Assembly: GCA_030705955.1 (NCBI GenBank)
Contig: JAUZPL010000009.1
Span: 1-64,000, forward strand
Direction of reading: 5' to 3'
Length of the DNA: 64,000 bases
Source of the DNA: Bacillota bacterium
GTDB lineage: Bacteria > Bacillota > Bacilli > Bacillales > Cytobacillaceae
The translations under genes and the position numbers were made by a program. A model generated the notes under the pieces. It was not told the DNA's origin. It saw only the letters and a list, made by a program, of their open reading frames with translations, and did not search any database. How positions within the stretch are numbered: position 1 is the first letter of the stretch; the number at the start of each line of letters is the position of its first letter. Positions 24,094-33,448 of the stretch are shown piece by piece.

Positions 24094-27000
24094 TCATCCT
24101 AGTAAATGGAATGGATAGCTGGCTTTTAAACTATAGATATCCTTTTCTTGGAAATGTTTTAATATATGCGCATGGCAGGTGAAAAACAATATTTGATTTT
24201 GTTTAAATGTTTTAAGGAGTGTAATCATTTTACCAGTCCGTTTTTCATCAAAATTCACAAAACTATCATCAATGACAATAGGAAATTGAAATTTCTCATA
24301 TAAAGTAGTCACTAAAGCGAGCCTAATGGAAACATATACCTGTTCCGTGGTTGCTTGACTCAATTCGTTTGCTTCAAAAATTGTATGGTCACTTCTTTCA
24401 ATTAAAAACCCTGTCCCAGTGCTTTGAGGAAGGATTCTTATGTATTGACCATCAGTAAGAAAGGATAAAAACCCTTCAGCCTTGCCAAGCATCTTCGGCA
24501 TGTGAATATTTTTATATTTCTCAATTGTTTTAGATAAGATATCCTGTGCAATGCCATAAACGGCCCATTCTTTTGCGGCTTCTTCCAATTCATATTTTTT
24601 CTCCCTAAACTGATGAAGCAATTCTGAATATAGACCGCCTTCTTCTAATGACTGAATTTCCATTTTTAAAGATGCATGATGCTCTTGAAGTTTAGTAATC
24701 TTTAGCTTTAAAGTTTCTGCTTCTTCTTCATGTTCAGAAATGATTTCATCACTATCAGAAATTTGCAAATAGCTAATTCTTTCCAACTTGCTTAAATAAG
24801 TAGATTGTAGCTGCTGCTGAATATCTGTTAATCTTTCTAATAACTTTTCTCTCTTTTCTGTTTCATTGCCTCTTTCATAAAATTGTTGTTCATTTTCAAC
24901 GTTTGCTTCTTGGAAAAGCTTTATTTTTTCACCTTCAATATGATGAATCTCTTGTTTTAACTGTTCCAAGTCTGTATTTATCTCGAATAACTTTTGCTGT
25001 TTTTCTTTGAAAAATGCCGACTTTTCTTGTTCCTCCTTTAGCATATTTCTTAATACAAAGGCTATATTACTAACATTTAAATTTTGCTGATTTAGTAAAA
25101 ATCGATTGACTATACATTGTAGCTCTTCTAAAAACTTTCCCTTTTTCATTTTGAAGTTGTCTAAACGTTCTAGTAAAAGTCTTTTATCCTTCAAGATCGT
25201 TTTATATTGTTCAATTAGCAAAAAAGCTTCATATAAGAAAGAATGTGCAATTGTCATAGGTATTTTTAATTGGGCACACATTTCTTTAAGACTATTTTTA
25301 TATTTAATTGACTCTGACTCCCATTTTTCAAACTTTGAAATTACTTTTTCATACTGAATAAGCTGCTGCTCTAATTTAATCCTTTGTACCTGCAATTCCT
25401 CTTTCAGTCGATCATCTAAAGCAATTTTTGTGTGAATCAGAGACATATCTGTTTGGTGATATTCAGTAGATTCTAATTCCTTAGCAAGCCGTCTTTCTTC
25501 CTCAAGAAGATTAAGAAGTTCATTGTTCTTAAATACCTTTTTAGGTGCTCTGCTTTTAAAAAAGAACATACCAACTGCAACAAGTAAAAACAATGCAACT
25601 AGTGATAAAGCTAGTTGATTAAATACTAAGCCGAATACAGCAGCTACAAATAAAATCAGCCCAAAGGAAAAAAGCTGGATTTGCTTTTGCTTTTTTAGGT
25701 TTTGAATATTGATTTTTTCTTGCTCTTCTATCTTTTTATATAGGCTTATTTTTTCTTGTACTGTCTTTAATTCTATATCCAAGTTTCTTTTGTCATTACT
25801 TTTTAGTAATTGCTTTTCTACTATTGCTCTTTCATCAATTGGGATCAATCTTGACTCAATATGACGGATATTCTCTTCAAATTCTTCAAGTTGTTTTTTC
25901 TCTTCATTAAACTGTATATCTAATTTTTCTTTTGTTTCATTTAGGATTTTTCCCTGCTCAGACAGCTTAAGGACTTGATCCTTTATAAAGATGTTTGTGT
26001 TTATAGCTAACAATTCTTCTTCATTTATTGTTAGGTGGAGCTTTTCTTTTATTTCTTCAAGTTTGTCATTAAACTCTAATAGCTTTATTTCCTCCTGGTT
26101 TTGCTGTAAGTCTAGCTGTTCATATAGTGGAATTTGATCAATCACCCCAAGTATGTCAGATTCAGCTTCTAATAGAGGCTGATTAGGCTTTACTAATTCA
26201 ATTTCTTTCTTTAAATTTTCGGCTCTTTCTGAGAGACTTGAAATTTGGGCTTTCAAAGATGGAAGAAGTTGATGTAATCTTTCTAACTTTTCAATCCCTT
26301 TTGCAGGAAAGAAGAGTTTTTCCAACTTTTCTACTTCATTTTCAATCCATCTTTCCTCCAAAACTAAAGGTTGGATTTTTTTCCACTCGCTTAGTTTATT
26401 GATTCTTCTCCCAATTTGCCTTAGAGAACCCTGTATTAGGTCCATTTCCTTTTGAAGTTCTTCCTTTAGTTTGACTAGTCTAGTATATTCCTGATTTTTT
26501 CTTGCTGCTTTCTTTAATTCTTCATTTAACTGGTGAATAGCTAATAGCTTTTCATTTAATAAAGGTTTTTTTCCACCTGGCTTAAATCTATTATCCAATT
26601 CTTTTTGTATTTCCGTTTCAGTATATGATAAGCGTTCTGATCCTAGTGCACCCGCAGAAAATAGAAATTTACCTATTTCTTCTCTTTTCATTTGGTTAAT
26701 GTTTTGTAGTCCATGTAGATTAAAAGAAAAAATTGATTGAAATAATCCTTTATCTACAGATGAAAGAAGCTGTTTTAGTAACTCTTCACCGCCTGTAGTT
26801 CCATTTTCTAATGTCACCGTTACATCCCCAGCAGCTGTCTTTCCTTTTACTCTCTCTATTACGGCATATCCATTGGAAGGAAAGATAACTCGCAGCTTAC
26901 CACCATACTTTGAATGTAGTTTTGGTTCATATCTTAATTCGTTTTGCGTTTTGGTTTGGAATCCAAATAATATTCCATGAATAAAGGACATGATGGTTGA

Positions 27001-27108
27001 CTTTCCAGCTTCATTTTCACCATAGAAAATTTGAAAATCTTTTATATTCTCGATATTTACATTTTCCAATTTTCCAAATCCGTATATGTACATGTCAATA
27101 ATTTTCAA
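24094..27108 (-). CDS. yhaN: Rad50/SbcC-like ATPase YhaN (SbcE)
   Basis: 1004 aa. N-terminal Walker A FYGENEAGKST (residues ~28-38), long coiled coils (~185-475 and ~540-860) and a C-terminal ABC half with a VIDDSFVNFDE Walker B. Works with YhaO as a Rad50/Mre11-like pair in DNA end processing. Unlike classical SbcC there is no CxxC zinc hook; instead residues ~478-516 form one or two hydrophobic helices in the middle of the coiled coil, suggesting membrane attachment at the apex. TTG start at 27108 behind GGAGG; 20 bp after yhaO. Confidence 0.9.
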   Translation of the reverse strand: MKIIDMYIYGFGKLENVNIENIKDFQIFYGENEAGKSTIMSFIHGILFGFQTKTQNELRYEPKLHSKYGGKLRVIFPSNGYAVIERVKGKTAAGDVTVTLENGTTGGEELLKQLLSSVDKGLFQSIFSFNLHGLQNINQMKREEIGKFLFSAGALGSERLSYTETEIQKELDNRFKPGGKKPLLNEKLLAIHQLNEELKKAARKNQEYTRLVKLKEELQKEMDLIQGSLRQIGRRINKLSEWKKIQPLVLEERWIENEVEKLEKLFFPAKGIEKLERLHQLLPSLKAQISSLSERAENLKKEIELVKPNQPLLEAESDILGVIDQIPLYEQLDLQQNQEEIKLLEFNDKLEEIKEKLHLTINEEELLAINTNIFIKDQVLKLSEQGKILNETKEKLDIQFNEEKKQLEEFEENIRHIESRLIPIDERAIVEKQLLKSNDKRNLDIELKTVQEKISLYKKIEEQEKINIQNLKKQKQIQLFSFGLILFVAAVFGLVFNQLALSLVALFLLVAVGMFFFKSRAPKKVFKNNELLNLLEEERRLAKELESTEYHQTDMSLIHTKIALDDRLKEELQVQRIKLEQQLIQYEKVISKFEKWESESIKYKNSLKEMCAQLKIPMTIAHSFLYEAFLLIEQYKTILKDKRLLLERLDNFKMKKGKFLEELQCIVNRFLLNQQNLNVSNIAFVLRNMLKEEQEKSAFFKEKQQKLFEINTDLEQLKQEIHHIEGEKIKLFQEANVENEQQFYERGNETEKREKLLERLTDIQQQLQSTYLSKLERISYLQISDSDEIISEHEEEAETLKLKITKLQEHHASLKMEIQSLEEGGLYSELLHQFREKKYELEEAAKEWAVYGIAQDILSKTIEKYKNIHMPKMLGKAEGFLSFLTDGQYIRILPQSTGTGFLIERSDHTIFEANELSQATTEQVYVSIRLALVTTLYEKFQFPIVIDDSFVNFDEKRTGKMITLLKTFKQNQILFFTCHAHILKHFQEKDIYSLKASYPFHLLG

Positions 27109-27128
27109 AAAGCAACCTCCTTTCCTGA

Positions 27129-28349
27129 TTATGATTTATAAAGTAAATTCAGTAATAATATCTCTGCCTTTTCAAGAAGCTGCACATGTTCATTACTTGT
27201 TAAGGAAGATAAGTATTTTCTGCCCATTTGATGGTGATATAGTGCTGACAAAGGAATCTCATCATATTCATAGTGGGCAACCGTATTTAGTAATTCACTA
27301 TAGAATTCCGATTCCTTTTTTAAATTTTCTTTGCTTACTATTTGATTTTGTTCCGCTATGATTTCTGTTACCCAAACAAAGGCATCTTCATCTTGCTCAT
27401 TTTCCTGTAAAAGCTCTATTAACTCTGCTGCTAATGCTCTTCTTTCCTTATCATCTTCAAGTTCATGATTAAGTAAGGAAAGTGTTAACAATGTTCCCAT
27501 TTTTTCTTTTCGGCAATCTTTTACTATTGCTTGGCATTTCTCCAAAACTTCATAAAAATTACGTAGCCCGGCTAAATCAATTTCAACATCTTCCCAAATA
27601 ACATCTGAAGTTTCAATAAACTCAAGGCTAGTCTCAAAATCAGAAAGGTTAACATGGTAGCATCCTTTTATTTCCTTTTCCTTTTTGTTTCGTCCTTGAA
27701 TATTACCTGGGTAGATAATAGGAGGATTTTCCGATAATACTTTTCGTTTATGAATATGACCTAACGCCCAATAATGAAAATCCTTTTCAAGAAGTTCCTT
27801 TACGACAAATGGAGCATAGTTTCCATGCTCATTTTCCCCTTCTTCGTTACCATGTAGGATTCCAATATGATAGTCCGCATTTCCACTCTTTTGATAGTGA
27901 GTGATTTTTCTTTCATAAACATGTCTTTCTGGATAACTAAAACCATATAGGTTTACTCTCATCCCTTTTTTTGTTACTAGGGTCATACTCTCTACCTTAT
28001 CAGTAAATATATGCACATTTGATGGCATCTCAAGGTGGACCCAATCTCCACTTAAATGATCATGATTGCCATGAATAATATAAACAGGAATATCATGTTT
28101 CATTAGTTTGAGCATTTCAGTTCGAAGATGGGATTGTGCCTTTAAACTTCGATCCTCCCCATCAAATAAATCTCCAGCTAGAATAACAAAATCAACATTT
28201 TTTTTAATTGCTGCATTGGTCAGTTTCTTCAAGGCTTTAAATGTACTTTCTCTTAGCCTTTTTAAAATCGAAACTGGCAAATTCCTTAACCCAATCATTG
28301 GACTATCCAAATGCAAATCCGCAGCATGAATAAATGAAATTTCTTTCAT
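27129..28349 (-). CDS. yhaO: DNA repair exonuclease YhaO (Mre11/SbcD-like)
   Basis: 406 aa calcineurin-like phosphoesterase. The metal-site motifs of Mre11 appear in order: HAADLHLDSP (residue ~10), AGDLFDGED, IHGNHDHL, LHGNEEG and LGHIHKRK. The remainder is the capping/partner-binding domain. Upstream of and presumably co-transcribed with yhaN, the usual nuclease-ATPase pairing. Confidence 0.93.
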   Translation of the reverse strand: MKEISFIHAADLHLDSPMIGLRNLPVSILKRLRESTFKALKKLTNAAIKKNVDFVILAGDLFDGEDRSLKAQSHLRTEMLKLMKHDIPVYIIHGNHDHLSGDWVHLEMPSNVHIFTDKVESMTLVTKKGMRVNLYGFSYPERHVYERKITHYQKSGNADYHIGILHGNEEGENEHGNYAPFVVKELLEKDFHYWALGHIHKRKVLSENPPIIYPGNIQGRNKKEKEIKGCYHVNLSDFETSLEFIETSDVIWEDVEIDLAGLRNFYEVLEKCQAIVKDCRKEKMGTLLTLSLLNHELEDDKERRALAAELIELLQENEQDEDAFVWVTEIIAEQNQIVSKENLKKESEFYSELLNTVAHYEYDEIPLSALYHHQMGRKYLSSLTSNEHVQLLEKAEILLLNLLYKS

Positions 28350-28425
28350 AGATTTTTCCTCTCATTGGCCTTTTTCTCTTATTGTAGCATCCCCAAAAAG
28401 CGAATGCACGTTCTATTGTGCTATT

Positions 28426-28456
28426 TTAAAAAACAAGCGTTTAAAAAACGCTTGTA
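28426..28456 (-). terminator. Terminator of yhaQP
   Basis: ACAAGCGTTT pairs with AAACGCTTGT, followed by TTTTTTAAAA on the minus strand. Confidence 0.85.
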
Positions 28457-28469
28457 AATGGTGTGAAAA

Positions 28470-29723
28470 TCATTTTTCCTTTGTTAGCTGCAAAGCTTTT
28501 TTAATATCTTTATATGAATTTGATTTTCCATACATGAGAACCCCGCCCCTATAGACACGTGCACCAAAAATGGCTAGAACAATGATAGTAGCTAAAAGAA
28601 TAGCAATTCCAATAAAGGATTCCCAAAACGGAATGCTAAGCATCCCAACACGAAGGAACATAATCATGGGTGTAAAGAATGGAATATAAGATGTAATGGT
28701 TATAAAGGAAGAATCGGGTTTTCCAAGGCCAAACATTGCAATCATAAATCCTGCCACTACCAGCATGGTCATTGGAGTAATCATTTGTTGAACATCCTCT
28801 ATTCTGCTAACAAGAGAACCTAAAAATGCTGCCAATGTGGCATATAGGAAATAACCAAGAATAAAGAAAATCACAGCAAAAACAATCGTTTCAACTGGAA
28901 TATGCTCAAAACCAAATGCTTCAAAAAATCCGCCTTTTAATGTACTCATATTTTGTTTTATAGAAGCATAGCTGACAGAAAGAAAAATGGCGAGCTGGGT
29001 TAGACTCAATAAACCGATCCCCAAAATCTTCGCAAACATTTGGGTGATAGGTGAAACACTCGAAATTAAAATTTCCATCACTCTCGATGATTTTTCTGTC
29101 GCAACTTCCATTGCAATCATATTTGCATACATGATCACTGCAAAATAAATAACAAATAACAGAACATACACAAGGCCTCTGGCCTGATTTAATTGTTCTT
29201 CCGTCTTTGCATTTTTCTCAAGTGCTACTTTATTAAAGGAAACTGGCTCATATAGTTTTTGAAGCTGCATTGGTGTCAAGTTCATTTGTGAGGCCGTTAA
29301 CATTGTTTTCAATTGCTGAAGCCCTGTTTGCAGATCTGTATAAATGGAGGAATCTGCAATACTCATCGCTTTATAGGTAGCCACAGGCATTTTTTGTTCA
29401 TTAAGCCTTAATTGAATCAGCCCTTTATAATTCCCCTTTTCAACTGCTTTTTCAGCTGAATTTATGTCTCCATTATACGGTACAAGTTTTATATCCTTGT
29501 TTATCCTTTCAAGTTGTTTTTTAAATGGTTTAAAAAGAGAATTGGTTTCATCCAATACAACAACGGTATCCTTCCCACCATTTTTATCAAATGTTTGAAT
29601 AATTTTATTAAAATTTGTGAGTCCTAAAACAATAAGGATCGTAATAATGGTTGTAGTAATAAATGATTTTGTTTTTAACTTGGTTAAATACGTATGCCAA
29701 AATATGATCCAAAAGCTATTCAA
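28470..29723 (-). CDS. yhaP: ABC-2 type exporter permease YhaP (NatB-like)
   Basis: 417 aa. One N-terminal membrane helix, a ~150-residue extracytoplasmic domain, then five to six membrane helices: the NatB layout. Pairs with the ATPase YhaQ; in B. subtilis the pair is a putative sodium/drug-type exporter of unknown substrate. I start it at TTG 29723 (GTAGGTG five bases upstream), giving an 8-bp overlap with yhaQ; a GTG at 29732 is the alternative. Confidence 0.88.
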   Translation of the reverse strand: MNSFWIIFWHTYLTKLKTKSFITTTIITILIVLGLTNFNKIIQTFDKNGGKDTVVVLDETNSLFKPFKKQLERINKDIKLVPYNGDINSAEKAVEKGNYKGLIQLRLNEQKMPVATYKAMSIADSSIYTDLQTGLQQLKTMLTASQMNLTPMQLQKLYEPVSFNKVALEKNAKTEEQLNQARGLVYVLLFVIYFAVIMYANMIAMEVATEKSSRVMEILISSVSPITQMFAKILGIGLLSLTQLAIFLSVSYASIKQNMSTLKGGFFEAFGFEHIPVETIVFAVIFFILGYFLYATLAAFLGSLVSRIEDVQQMITPMTMLVVAGFMIAMFGLGKPDSSFITITSYIPFFTPMIMFLRVGMLSIPFWESFIGIAILLATIIVLAIFGARVYRGGVLMYGKSNSYKDIKKALQLTKEK

Positions 29724-30615
29724 ATGAATCACCTACTTTTTCAATGAATATATCATTTAAAGAGGGCTCTTCAAGGGCAAATTTTCTTATAAAGCCCTTC
29801 TTAACCACTTCACTAAGTATATGTTCAGCATCCTCTTCTCCTTCTATTTGTAGGTGAATACCTTCAGTAGTTGTTTTCCCTTTCAATACTCCAGGGAAGT
29901 TTTTTAACCACTCCAAAGAAAAGTCAGTATGAATAATCAGATTCTTTTTCCCAAAAGCTCTCTTTATTTCTTTTAGGGATCCATGGACAATGGTCTTTCC
30001 TTTATGCAAAATACACAGATGTTCGCACATTTCCTCAACATGCTCCATCCGGTGACTGGAAAAAACGATTGTGGTTCCATTTTCCTTTAAAAATATGACT
30101 GCCTCTTTTAAGAGCTCGACATTAATTGGATCAAGCCCGCTAAAAGGCTCGTCAAGAATCAACAGCTTTGGCTTGTGAATAACAGCCGCAATAAATTGGA
30201 TTTTCTGCTGATTTCCTTTTGATAATTCCTCTACTTTTTTATTCTCATATTCAGGAATTTTGAAACGATTTAGCCAGTATTTTAACTCTAATAAAGCAAC
30301 ATCCTTCCGCATGCCTCTAAGTCTTGCGAGATAAACAAGTTGCTCTTTTACCCTCAACTTTGGATATAATCCTCTTTCTTCCGGAAGGTATCCGATTAGA
30401 TTACCAGTTCCATAATTAATGGTTTTCCCATCCCACGTTATTCTACCTTCACTTGGGTCTAATAAACCTAATATCATTCGAAATGTGGTTGTTTTACCTG
30501 CTCCATTTGCACCTAAAAAACCGAACATTTCTTTCTCTGGAATGGTAAGTGATAAATCCTGAACAGCAGTAAACTGACCAAACCGTTTTGAAACATGCTC
30601 AAGCATTAATGCCAT
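29716..30615 (-). CDS. yhaQ: ABC transporter ATP-binding protein YhaQ (NatA-like)
   Basis: 299 aa. Walker A GANGAGKTT, signature LSKGNQQKI, Walker B LLILDEPFSGLD and switch SSHRMEH present, with the C-terminal extension of NatA-type exporters. ATG 30615 is seven bases from AAGGAG. Overlaps yhaP, so coupled. Confidence 0.92.
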   Translation of the reverse strand: MALMLEHVSKRFGQFTAVQDLSLTIPEKEMFGFLGANGAGKTTTFRMILGLLDPSEGRITWDGKTINYGTGNLIGYLPEERGLYPKLRVKEQLVYLARLRGMRKDVALLELKYWLNRFKIPEYENKKVEELSKGNQQKIQFIAAVIHKPKLLILDEPFSGLDPINVELLKEAVIFLKENGTTIVFSSHRMEHVEEMCEHLCILHKGKTIVHGSLKEIKRAFGKKNLIIHTDFSLEWLKNFPGVLKGKTTTEGIHLQIEGEEDAEHILSEVVKKGFIRKFALEEPSLNDIFIEKVGDSFE

Positions 30616-30709
30616 TCTCATGCTCCTTTCTCCTGTTTAAAATAATTTTGCGGAATTTATGAAATTGTGCAAAAATAGGGATATACTTCTTTCTAAGGTG
30701 GGGGAATAC

Positions 30710-30895
30710 ATGAATACTTATAAACTAACTGCTTTTCAGCCAAATGGCGAGAAATTATTAGATGAATCTTTTCAAGCAGGTGATGATTCCGCTGCAAAAG
30801 AAATTGGAATACAACTATTAATTGAAAAAGATCTATTAAATGCAACCCATCGATGTGTCTCATCTAAAGGAAAATTGTTATTATTCCACTCATAA
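30710..30895 (+). CDS. YhzD-like small protein
   Basis: 61 aa, no membrane segment. The sequence NTYKLTAFQPNGEKLLDESF followed by a short helix and the ending GKLLLFHS resembles the YhzD-like family of small Bacillus proteins, which is found in the same genomic area. Divergent from yhaQ, convergent with yhaR. AAGGTGGGGG precedes ATG 30710. Function unknown. Confidence 0.7.
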   Translation: MNTYKLTAFQPNGEKLLDESFQAGDDSAAKEIGIQLLIEKDLLNATHRCVSSKGKLLLFHS

Positions 30896-30902
30896 TGTAA
30901 AG

Positions 30903-30929
30903 AAAGAAGCAATGGCTTCTTTTTTTATT
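30903..30929 (+). terminator. Terminator of the YhzD-like gene
   Basis: AAGAAGC-AATG-GCTTCTT followed by a T-run, overlapping the yhaR stop codon from the other side. Confidence 0.85.
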
Positions 30930-31716
30930 TTCCTAAAAAATGAGGAGATCTTTTTTCAATAAATGCCCTTATTCCTTCCTGATGATCGTAGGATTGGTGC
31001 ATTTTTTGCTGTCCATATTTCTCAAGTTCCAAAATTTTAAGAAGTTGCGGTCTATTTTTTTCAGCTAAGATCTTCTTTGTTTTAATCATTGCTTGTATTG
31101 GGCGCTCCAACCAATCAGAGATTCTTGTCTCCAATGATTCATGTAGATTTCCTTTAGAGATTTCCTGAATCAACCCCAATTGTAGCGCTTCTTCTGCATT
31201 CATTACTTTTCCATCCCAAATTAATTGCTTCGCTTTCACTTCACCCAATCTTTTTTCCAAGAAAAAATGACCTCCACCATCTGGAACTAGACCAATCCCA
31301 ATAAAGTTCATCGCTAATTTACTAGATTCATCAGCAATTATATAATCAGTGGCAAGTGCCAAGCAAAATCCTAGACCTGCAGCAGCACCCTTCACTGCAC
31401 TAATTGTCAGTTTTGGAATGCTGTATAAGGTTACAATCAACTCATTTATGCAATCCATAATGAAAAGAAAGTCATTTTCATCTTGAAGGGAGATCATTGA
31501 CTTAATGTCTCCTCCTGCGGAAAAAGCTTTGCCATTCCCTGTTAAGACTACAATATCCACTTCATCAGAAACACAAATTTCCTTTAACTTATACGTAAGA
31601 CCTCTAAGTAATTCAACATCCAAAGCATTTAGTGCTTCTGGACGATTCATTTCCAGCGTTGCAACACGCCCATTTATTTTTACATTTACCTTATCTGTAA
31701 CAAAATTGTCCTTCAC
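30925..31716 (-). CDS. yhaR: Enoyl-CoA hydratase/isomerase-like protein YhaR
   Basis: 263 aa crotonase-fold protein. The oxyanion segments AFSAGGDIK and AAGLGFCLAL are intact, but the two catalytic glutamates of true hydratases are not where expected: the loop reads MNFIGIGLVPDGGG, with Asp in the PDGG position typical of isomerase-type members (PaaG/ECI-like). An isomerase or other acyl-CoA activity is therefore more likely than hydration. GTG start with GGGAGGAT upstream. Gene order yhaQ-yhaR-hemZ as in B. subtilis. Confidence 0.85.
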   Translation of the reverse strand: MKDNFVTDKVNVKINGRVATLEMNRPEALNALDVELLRGLTYKLKEICVSDEVDIVVLTGNGKAFSAGGDIKSMISLQDENDFLFIMDCINELIVTLYSIPKLTISAVKGAAAGLGFCLALATDYIIADESSKLAMNFIGIGLVPDGGGHFFLEKRLGEVKAKQLIWDGKVMNAEEALQLGLIQEISKGNLHESLETRISDWLERPIQAMIKTKKILAEKNRPQLLKILELEKYGQQKMHQSYDHQEGIRAFIEKRSPHFLGK

Positions 31717-31795
31717 TACTAATCCTCCCTTATCCTCATCTATCCACTTATCATTATAATTGGAAATCTTAGGATTAAGAATAAAAATTTACTAA

Positions 31796-31827
31796 AAGTA
31801 AAAAATCCCCTACCAACTAGGCAAGGG
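31796..31827 (-). terminator. Terminator of hemZ
   Basis: CCTTGCC pairs with GGTAGGG (with G-U pairs) around TAGTT, then GATTTTTTACTTTT on the minus strand; overlaps the hemZ end. Confidence 0.65.
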
Positions 31828-33328
31828 TACTTTCTTCTGAAAATAACTCATCTAAAATTTTTATTTTTTGATCTGTGTATGCCATAAAACCATCATTATA
31901 GGATTTAGGATCCTTCGGATTTACAAAATGCGTAATCTCACCTGTTAATGGATGTATAAATTTACTTGATGCTCCGCACCCAAGCCCGATAATAGTTTGC
32001 AGCTCTTCCATAATCATCATATTATAGATACTTTCTTGAGTAGGAAGAGAATAACCAACATTTTCAAGATTACCTAATATATTCTTTTGACGATACAAAT
32101 AATAAGGTACATAACCATGACTTTGAGTCCATTCTTCAGCACGATTCATCATTTTTTCTACTTCACTTCGGTCCGCCACCTTGTATTTTTCCTTATTCTT
32201 GGTCATTTCAGATGCACGTTTAAATGATAAAGTATGGACAGTTAAGGATTCGGGCATGAGTTTCTCAGTTTCAGAAAGTGAATACGAAAATTCCTTTAAC
32301 CCTTCTCCAGGCAGACCAATAATTAAATCCATATTGATATTGTTCATACCCATTTCTCGTGCAAGATGGAATTTATCAATTGTTTCCGTAACAGTATGGT
32401 GACGGCCAATTGCCTTTAATGTTTCTTGTATATAAGACTGGGGATTAATACTAATTCTGTCAATATTCCACTTTTTAAGAATTTCAATTTTTTCAGGTGT
32501 TATTGTATCGGGTCGCCCTGCTTCTACTGTAATCTCGCGAATATTCTTCACATCTGGGAAGGAAGAAACCATTTCCTCGTAAAGCATATCCATTTCTTCG
32601 GCTGTGATACTTGTTGGAGTTCCTCCACCGAAATAGACAGTAGTAATCCTAATCCCTTTTTTCTTCAACCATGAACCAACTTTTTTCATTTCAAAGTGAA
32701 GACCACCTAGAAAAGAATCCACTGAACCTTGACGACCATTAATTGCATAGGCAGGGAATGTACAATAGGCACATTTTGTAGGACAAAAAGGAATGCCAAT
32801 ATAGATGCTAACCTCTTTTTTTAGTGAATAAAGGTCCGGTACGACTGTAAGCTGCCGATCAACAATTTCCTGCATTAGTTTAATTTTTTCATTTGTAATT
32901 AAATAATCATCCTTGAGTTCGCGGTGGGCAACCTCCATGGGAATCCCCTCTTGGACTTTACGATGGAGTAATTTTGTGGGACGAACGCCTGTTAAAATCC
33001 CCCACTTTTGTACTATTCCTGTCCAGTCCTGTAGCACTGTTAAATATACATGGGAAACAGCACTTTTTACTTGCTTGAATTTTTCTTTTTCGTTTTTAAA
33101 CTGTTTTAATTCCTTTTGATAGTTAGTGGAATGTGTTTTTCCTTCTCTATCCATTAGATTTGCCGAAACAGAAATCGTCTCTTCTGTTTTTACATTAAAT
33201 TTAATTTTTAAATGAGCATCCATAACCTCTTTCATATATATATTTGACTCTTCAAAAAACAAGTTTGCAATCAACTGAAGAGGTCGAACAAAACGTTCAT
33301 CATCAAGTCCAACAATTGAAATATTCAA
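31817..33328 (-). CDS. hemZ: Oxygen-independent coproporphyrinogen III oxidase-like radical SAM enzyme HemZ
   Basis: ~503 aa. Radical SAM cluster motif FCPTKCAYC (C185, C189, C192 counted from the upstream GTG at 33337), SAM-binding YFGGGTPTS and the HemN-type EAGRPDTIT and RISINPQS segments. Family members convert coproporphyrinogen III anaerobically or act in heme handling; HemZ is the B. subtilis paralogue with a long N-terminal domain (~170 residues here). TTG 33328 with AAGGGTG six bases upstream is the preferred start. Transcribed separately from hemEHY. Confidence 0.88.
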   Translation of the reverse strand: MNISIVGLDDERFVRPLQLIANLFFEESNIYMKEVMDAHLKIKFNVKTEETISVSANLMDREGKTHSTNYQKELKQFKNEKEKFKQVKSAVSHVYLTVLQDWTGIVQKWGILTGVRPTKLLHRKVQEGIPMEVAHRELKDDYLITNEKIKLMQEIVDRQLTVVPDLYSLKKEVSIYIGIPFCPTKCAYCTFPAYAINGRQGSVDSFLGGLHFEMKKVGSWLKKKGIRITTVYFGGGTPTSITAEEMDMLYEEMVSSFPDVKNIREITVEAGRPDTITPEKIEILKKWNIDRISINPQSYIQETLKAIGRHHTVTETIDKFHLAREMGMNNINMDLIIGLPGEGLKEFSYSLSETEKLMPESLTVHTLSFKRASEMTKNKEKYKVADRSEVEKMMNRAEEWTQSHGYVPYYLYRQKNILGNLENVGYSLPTQESIYNMMIMEELQTIIGLGCGASSKFIHPLTGEITHFVNPKDPKSYNDGFMAYTDQKIKILDELFSEESTLA

Positions 33329-33404
33329 AAAAATCACCCTTCAAATTATACTTATTTAAGAATAACGAAACATGAAAACAAGGTCAATACTGGGAAACGT
33401 GGAT

Positions 33405-33440
33405 AAAATAAAAGATATCATAGAATTCTATGATATCTTG
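33405..33440 (-). terminator. Terminator of yhaX
   Basis: A 28-nt perfect palindrome at 33412-33439 (AAGATATCATAG stem arms around AATT), followed by TTATTTTAT on the minus strand. Confidence 0.85.
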
Positions 33441-33448
33441 TTCAATGT

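Noticed and set aside
24094-28349. YhaN-YhaO as an anti-phage ATPase/nuclease system
   Set aside because: The pair lies in the conserved chromosomal order prsA-yhaL-yhaM-yhaN-yhaO of Bacillus and has no mobile-element or defence neighbours; a DNA-repair role is the established reading.
33412-33439. 28-nt perfect palindrome as operator or attachment site
   Set aside because: Position directly behind the yhaX stop and the adjoining T-run fit a terminator better.
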